A DNA stretch of 32,938 nucleotides from JBDTGE01 sp050742975 (GTDB lineage Bacteria; Actinomycetota; Actinomycetes; Mycobacteriales; Jatrophihabitantaceae): contig JBOGDQ010000006.1 in assembly GCA_050742975.1 (NCBI GenBank), positions 1 to 32,938 of the forward strand, written 5' to 3'. Positions within the stretch are counted from its first letter, which is position 1. The number at the start of each line of letters is the position of its first letter. The translations under genes and the position numbers were made by a program. The notes below the pieces were generated by a model that searched no databases, was not told the origin of the DNA, and saw only the letters and a list, made by a program, of their open reading frames with translations. This document shows, piece after piece, positions 29,126 to 32,938 of this stretch.

Positions 29126-30505
29126 ATGCTGCTGCCGATGGCTCCGACCAGCTCGATGTTCCTGCTCGGCGAGTCGCGCGAGCACCCGATGCACGTGGGC
29201 GCGCTGCAGCTGTTCCAACCACCGGACGGTGCTGACGCGCTCGACGTCCGGGCGATGTTCGACGCGGCGCTCGCCACCGACGAGGTGGCGCCGCTGTTCC
29301 GCAAGCGCGCCCGCCGTTCGGTCATGTCGCTGGGCCAGTGGGGCTGGGAGGTCGATCGCGAGTTCGACCTCGAGTACCACGTGCGGCGCAACGCGCTGCC
29401 TCAGCCCGGCCGGGTGCTGGAACTGCTGGCGCTGTGCTCGCGGCTGCACTCGTCGCTGCTCGACCGGCACCGTCCGCTGTGGGAGGTGCACCTGATCGAA
29501 GGTCTCGACGACGGCCGGTACGCGACCTACTTCAAGGCGCATCACGCGCTGGTGGACGGGGTCTCCTCGCTGCGCATCCTTTCGCGAATGCTGTCCGAGG
29601 ATCCGGATGCGAAGGACATGCCGGCGCCGTGGGCGATGCCGGTCCGCGAGCCCCGGACCGCTGGGGACGCCGGCGGCCTGCCCGGTCTGCCCGCAGCGGT
29701 AGCGCAGGGCGCGGTGGAGCTGGCCGGAATCGTCCCGGCGGTAGCGCGGCTGCTCACCCGCAGCCTCGGCGAGGACGACGGCGGAGTGCCGATGGCCGCG
29801 CCGAAGTCGATGCTGAACGTGCCGATCACCGGCGCGCGCCGCTTCGCTGCCCAGTCCTGGCCGATCGAGCGGGTCCGGCGGATTGGCAAGGCGAGCGAGA
29901 CCACGGTGAACGACGTCGTGCTGGCGATGTGCTCGGGCGCGCTGCGCTCGTACCTGCAGAGCCTGGGCGCGCTGCCGAATGAGCCGCTCATCGCGATGGT
30001 TCCCGTCTCGCTGCACTCGGAGAACCCGGGTGGCGGTGACGGCGGCGGCAACGCGGTGGGCGTCGTGCTGTGCAACCTCGGCACGAACCTGGACGACCCG
30101 GCGCAGCGGCTGGCCGGCGTCCACGCGTCGATGGTTCACGGCAAGCAGGCCCTCGCCGGAATGAGCCAACTGCAGGTACTCGCCCTGAGTGCAGTGGCGA
30201 TGAGCCCGGTGCTCGTCGAGCACGTCCTTCGCCTGCACGGTAAGGTGCGCCCACCGTTCAACATCATCATCTCGAACGTCCCTGGACCGAGCGCGCCGAT
30301 GTACTGGAACGGCGCGCGGCTGGACGGGCTGTACCCGCTGTCGATCCCGATCGACGGGCAGGCGCTGAACATCACCTGCACCAGCTACTCCGACGAGCTG
30401 GCGTTCGGCCTCACCGGCTGCCGGCGGACCGTCCCGCACCTGCAGCGCATGCTGACCTACCTCGACGACGAGCTGATCGCGTTGGAGAACGCCGCAGGCC
30501 TCTGA
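29126..30505 (+). CDS. Wax ester synthase/diacylglycerol acyltransferase
   Basis: A 459-residue WS/DGAT enzyme that joins an acyl-CoA to a long-chain alcohol or diacylglycerol, making storage wax or triacylglycerol. The catalytic HHxxxDG motif is HHALVDG (H139, H140, D144, G145). Other family features are PMHVGALQLF near the start, PLWEVHLIEGL, NDVVLAMCSGALRSYL, and PFNIIISNVPGPSAPMYWNGARL. The ATG at 29126 has AGGAGG upstream. Its last 49 bases overlap the 3' end of the convergent hydrolase gene. Such enzymes are numerous in lipid-storing actinomycetes. Confidence 0.93.
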   Translation: MLLPMAPTSSMFLLGESREHPMHVGALQLFQPPDGADALDVRAMFDAALATDEVAPLFRKRARRSVMSLGQWGWEVDREFDLEYHVRRNALPQPGRVLELLALCSRLHSSLLDRHRPLWEVHLIEGLDDGRYATYFKAHHALVDGVSSLRILSRMLSEDPDAKDMPAPWAMPVREPRTAGDAGGLPGLPAAVAQGAVELAGIVPAVARLLTRSLGEDDGGVPMAAPKSMLNVPITGARRFAAQSWPIERVRRIGKASETTVNDVVLAMCSGALRSYLQSLGALPNEPLIAMVPVSLHSENPGGGDGGGNAVGVVLCNLGTNLDDPAQRLAGVHASMVHGKQALAGMSQLQVLALSAVAMSPVLVEHVLRLHGKVRPPFNIIISNVPGPSAPMYWNGARLDGLYPLSIPIDGQALNITCTSYSDELAFGLTGCRRTVPHLQRMLTYLDDELIALENAAGL

Positions 30506-31386
30506 GCGCTCGTGCTCGGCGAGCAGTTCGGGTGAGCAGCCGCCCCGTTCTCTACGCAGCCGATGAACTCGGCGGTGCAGCGGGCGATCACGTCCGGACG
30601 TTCGGCGAGCACCCAGTGCCGGCCACTGATACGGCGGGCGGTCAGATCGGCGACGTACGGGGCCGGCGCCTCGAGCTGCATGCGCGGCGACACGAAGGCG
30701 TCCCTGCTCGGTGCGAGCACCTGCACCGGCACGTCGATGCGCTCCGGGCGTGGACGGCCCAGCCGCGGCAGCATGTTCGCGCGGTAGAGCTTCAGCCCGT
30801 TCGTCCTGTCGGCCGCGCTGCTTCCGACCCTGCCGGCGGCAGCCAGCAGGCGCTCGACCCGCCGGCTGCGCATGATCGCCTCGGGCAGCACGGGGAGCTG
30901 GAACAGCGCGATGTAGTACGAGTCGAGCAGCTGCCGGGCAGCGGCGCGCGGGTGCCGATGGGCCCGGCGCAGCCAGGCCGCGGCGTGATCGAGCGAGGGT
31001 CCCGAGATCGACGTGAAGGAGGCGATCCGGCCGGCGAACCGCTCGTCGGTGAGCGCCGGCCAGCACTGGACGGAGCCCCAGTCGTGGGCGAGCAGGTGCA
31101 CCGGGGCGTCCGGGCTCACCGCGTCGAGCACGGCTCCGAGGTCGTCGACGAGCCGGTCCATCCGGTAGGCCCGCTGCGGCGCCGGCTGGTCCGACTGCCC
31201 GGTACCGCGCACGTCGTACGTCACCACGTGGAACCGCTCGGCCAGGAGCTCGCTGACGCCGTCCCAGACGGTGTGGTTGTCGGGGTACCCGTGCACCGCG
31301 AGCACGGTCGTCGCGCCCGGATCGCCGCTCTCGTACACGGCAAGGCGGACACCGTCGGTGGAGCTGACGTGACGCGGAGTGGCCAT
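30457..31386 (-). CDS. EphD-like alpha/beta hydrolase (epoxide hydrolase type)
   Basis: A 309-residue alpha/beta hydrolase. Visible parts are the oxyanion loop HGYPDNHTVWDG, the nucleophile elbow HDWGSVQCW with Asp (as in epoxide hydrolases, not Ser) and the late GRHWVLAERPDVIA with the catalytic His. It resembles the N-terminal half of mycobacterial EphD (TDGVRLAVYESGDP..., HLLAHDWGS, SFTSISGPSLDH) but lacks the short-chain dehydrogenase half. The start is ATG 31386, with GGGAG 5 bases upstream; the frame is open further up but without similarity. The last 20 or so residues are read from DNA that also encodes the end of the WS/DGAT protein. Confidence 0.88.
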   Translation of the reverse strand: MATPRHVSSTDGVRLAVYESGDPGATTVLAVHGYPDNHTVWDGVSELLAERFHVVTYDVRGTGQSDQPAPQRAYRMDRLVDDLGAVLDAVSPDAPVHLLAHDWGSVQCWPALTDERFAGRIASFTSISGPSLDHAAAWLRRAHRHPRAAARQLLDSYYIALFQLPVLPEAIMRSRRVERLLAAAGRVGSSAADRTNGLKLYRANMLPRLGRPRPERIDVPVQVLAPSRDAFVSPRMQLEAPAPYVADLTARRISGRHWVLAERPDVIARCTAEFIGCVENGAAAHPNCSPSTSAQRPAAFSNAISSSSR

Positions 31387-31431
31387 GACGCTCCCGAGGT
31401 AAGTGGTACGGCTCGTAACGGTTAAGTTCCG

Positions 31432-31461
31432 ACTATCGACCGTGGGTACAGATGGTGTCAA
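31432..31461 (-). promoter_or_regulatory. Housekeeping-type promoter of the hydrolase gene
   Basis: On the minus strand TTGACA (31461-31456), an 18-base spacer and GATAGT (31437-31432). It lies between xthA and the hydrolase gene, giving a leader of about 40 bases with a normal Shine-Dalgarno. Confidence 0.65.
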
Positions 31462-31470
31462 GGCGGCGGG

Positions 31471-32268
31471 TTACCGCGACAGCTCGAGGACCACCGGCGC
31501 GTGGTCCGACGCTCCGGTGCCCTTGCGCGCCTCGCGGTCGACGTAGGCGTCGGTGACTGCCGCTGCGAACGCTGCGTTGGCGTAGACGAGGTCGATCCGC
31601 ATGCCGGTGTTCTTGGGGAAGCTCAACTGGCGGTAGTCCCAGTAGGTGTACGGGACGTCGTACTTCAATGCGCGCGGGTAGACGTCCGACAGGCCGCTCG
31701 CCCGCAAGGCGGTGAGTGCGGCACGCTCGGGCTCGGTGACGTGGGTGCTGTCGGTGAACCGGCTGATGTCCCAGACGTCCGTGTCGGTAGGGGCGATGTT
31801 GAAGTCCCCGAGCAGCGCGAACGGACGGTCTGCTTCGAGTTCGCCGACCGCCGTCGCGCGCAGCGCCTCGAGCCACCGCAGCTTGTAGCGGTAGTGCTCG
31901 TGCTCGGGCGTGCGCCCGTTCGGGACGTACACCGACCAGACGCGGATGCCGTTGCACGTCGCAGCCACCGCCCGCGCTTCGGCGACGGCCATCATCGTGC
32001 CCTCCGCGAGGTAACCGGGCTCATCGGCAAGTCCCTGCCGGACGTCCTCGACGCCGACCCGCGACAGGATGCCGACGCCGTTCCACCGCCCGGTTGTGTG
32101 CAGGGCCGCGGAGTAGCCGAGCCGGGCGAACTCGTCGTCGGGGAACTCGGCCGGAGCGCACTTGAGTTCCTGCAGGCACAGCACATCGGGTTCGGCCCGG
32201 CCCAGCCAGTCGAGCAGGCGGGGGAGCCGGGCACCGATCGAATTGACGTTCCAGGTCGCGATACGCAC
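31471..32268 (-). CDS. xthA: Exodeoxyribonuclease III
   Basis: A 265-residue AP endonuclease/3'-5' exonuclease of the ExoIII family for base excision repair. Motifs are MRIATWNVNSIGARL, CLQELKC (metal Glu), WNGVGILSR, SVYVPNGR, LLGDFNIAPTDTDVWD (Asp, Asn), YWDYRQLSFPKNTGMRIDLVYAN and the final GASDHAPVVLEL (Asp-His pair). The start is GTG 32268. On the minus strand CAGGCT lies 6 bases upstream and no Shine-Dalgarno is present, so it is probably leaderless. Confidence 0.94.
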   Translation of the reverse strand: MRIATWNVNSIGARLPRLLDWLGRAEPDVLCLQELKCAPAEFPDDEFARLGYSAALHTTGRWNGVGILSRVGVEDVRQGLADEPGYLAEGTMMAVAEARAVAATCNGIRVWSVYVPNGRTPEHEHYRYKLRWLEALRATAVGELEADRPFALLGDFNIAPTDTDVWDISRFTDSTHVTEPERAALTALRASGLSDVYPRALKYDVPYTYWDYRQLSFPKNTGMRIDLVYANAAFAAAVTDAYVDREARKGTGASDHAPVVLELSR

Positions 32269-32274
32269 CTGCTC

Positions 32275-32280
32275 AGCCTG
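32275..32280 (-). promoter_or_regulatory. -10-like box, leaderless xthA
   Basis: Minus-strand CAGGCT lies 6 bases before the GTG at 32268. It differs by one base from the TAGGCT before pafA and before the small gene at 6986. Confidence 0.4.
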
Positions 32281-32462
32281 TCACGCAAGCCCGACACGGC
32301 GATCGGCGGCGACCTCAGCTACGCAGCGACGTCCGGTACTGCACCGGCATCCAGGTGCCGGAGCCCATGTACGTTACGTGCCGAGTGTCGGTAGCATCGT
32401 GACCAGGGTCGGCGGCCGTCAGGAGGTCGTCGTAACGAGTGCTACTGCAGGGGGCTTGCGCA

Positions 32463-32938
32463 ATGCGCCCTCCTGTCAGCGGGACGCCGTCACATCGGTT
32501 CGAGCCGGAACGGCCCGAACCCTCGCCTGAGGACGTACCCGCGATGACGGGCTTACACGCGTTCGCGTCGCCCACGGCGGCCGAGGACGCGCTGTTGGCC
32601 GCACGCAACAAGCTCGCGATCGCCGACACCCGTCTGGCCGAAGCTCATGACGAAGCACAAGCCATCATCAGCGACGCCGTGGCGCAGGCCAATCTGCTCA
32701 CCGGTAACGCGACGCGGGTTGCCGAGCGGCTGCTGGCCGACGCCGAGCGCGGGGCAACCGAGGCGCGGGCCGTGGGGGAGAGCGAGGCCAGGGCGCTTCG
32801 GGAGCAGGTGGAGCAGGAGCGGGTCTCGGCGCGGGCGGACGACGAGCAGGCCCATCGGCAGCTTATTGCCGAGCTGGCCGAACGCCGCGACGCGCACGAG
32901 CGCGAACTGCTCAGGCTGCGTGAGGCGGCGACGGCCGA
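32463..32938 (+). CDS. Coiled-coil protein, start only
   Basis: An open frame runs off the end of the window. From the ATG at 32463 it starts with a Pro-rich 35 residues (MRPPVSGTPSHRFEPERPEP...), then becomes a long Ala/Glu/Arg-rich heptad coiled coil (AAEDALLAARNKLAIADTRLAEAHDEAQAIISDAVAQA..., ALREQVEQERVSARADDEQAHRQLIAEL). No enzyme domain is visible. Composition recalls DivIVA-like or scaffold coiled coils, but the DivIVA N-terminal motif is absent, so I leave the function open. The start may be GTG 32439 instead, which has AGGAGG 12 bases upstream. Confidence 0.75.
   Translation, partial: MRPPVSGTPSHRFEPERPEPSPEDVPAMTGLHAFASPTAAEDALLAARNKLAIADTRLAEAHDEAQAIISDAVAQANLLTGNATRVAERLLADAERGATEARAVGESEARALREQVEQERVSARADDEQAHRQLIAELAERRDAHERELLRLREAATA

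Noticed and set aside
28958..31066. 702-codon open frame on the minus strand
   Set aside because: Antisense to the CDF and WS/DGAT genes; no domain is visible. The real minus-strand gene here is the hydrolase in another frame.
31406..31420. Short inverted repeat around TACG-GCT-CGTA before the hydrolase gene
   Set aside because: The arms are only 4 bases and no regulator gene is adjacent. Too weak to call an operator.

Overview
The window is high-GC DNA with dense, often overlapping genes. It carries a pup-proteasome system, mycobacterial-type SigL/RslA, RbpA, split Lnt/Ppm1 and GuaB1, so it comes from an actinomycete (Actinomycetota). Several blocks match Mycobacterium tuberculosis gene order as I remember it: pafA-pafB-pafC-(tatA slot)-tatC-helY-Rv2091c-Rv2090, and convergent rbpA/ppm1. 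Other features (separate Lnt and Ppm, an auxiliary-type TrpRS, a DUF5999 protein, Pup ending in Glu) point to a non-mycobacterial actinomycete. I cannot name the genus.

Layout. 1-2260: proteasome locus (end of pup, an endonuclease VII-type HNH gene, prcB, prcA). 2258-3524: an ECF sigma/zinc anti-sigma pair of SigL/RslA type, with a candidate self-promoter that begins in the prcA stop codon. 3543-8099: pafA (Pup ligase), pafBC (DNA-damage activator), a small membrane protein where tatA is expected, and tatC. 8129-12742: HelY helicase, a DUF4333 membrane protein with a repetitive Y/Q/G/P tail, and a convergent 5'-3' exonuclease. 12754-15414: a LacI regulator and a divergent amidohydrolase around a palindrome. 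15457-18202: lnt-ppm1 facing rbpA across a strong hairpin. rbpA has a SigR/SigH-type promoter. 18297-21015: a small membrane protein, a glycerophosphodiesterase and a CYP136-like P450. 21056-24150: two TetR regulators, each beside a good palindrome, an AidB-like acyl-CoA dehydrogenase and an enoyl-CoA hydratase remnant. 24158-25203: a ZIP metal importer behind a Zur/Fur-like box and a DUF5999 protein. 25432-28063: guaB1, then a tryptophan attenuator with leader peptide MTTSRTAWWLSA in front of trpS. 28148-32268: a CDF exporter, a WS/DGAT acyltransferase, an EphD-like hydrolase and exonuclease III. 32463 to the end: the start of a coiled-coil protein.

The regulatory DNA is the most informative part. 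About a dozen genes have a NANNNT -10-like hexamer exactly 6 or 7 bases before the start codon and no Shine-Dalgarno, as expected of leaderless mRNAs. On top of this are a SigL-type promoter, a SigR-type promoter, a Zur-like box, three palindromic operators and a complete ribosome-mediated Trp attenuator. No tRNA, rRNA, CRISPR array, insertion sequence or prophage was seen. No stretch over 300 bases lacks a gene. The largest gaps (18203-18296, 25204-25431, 26866-27049, 32269-32462) hold promoters or the attenuator.
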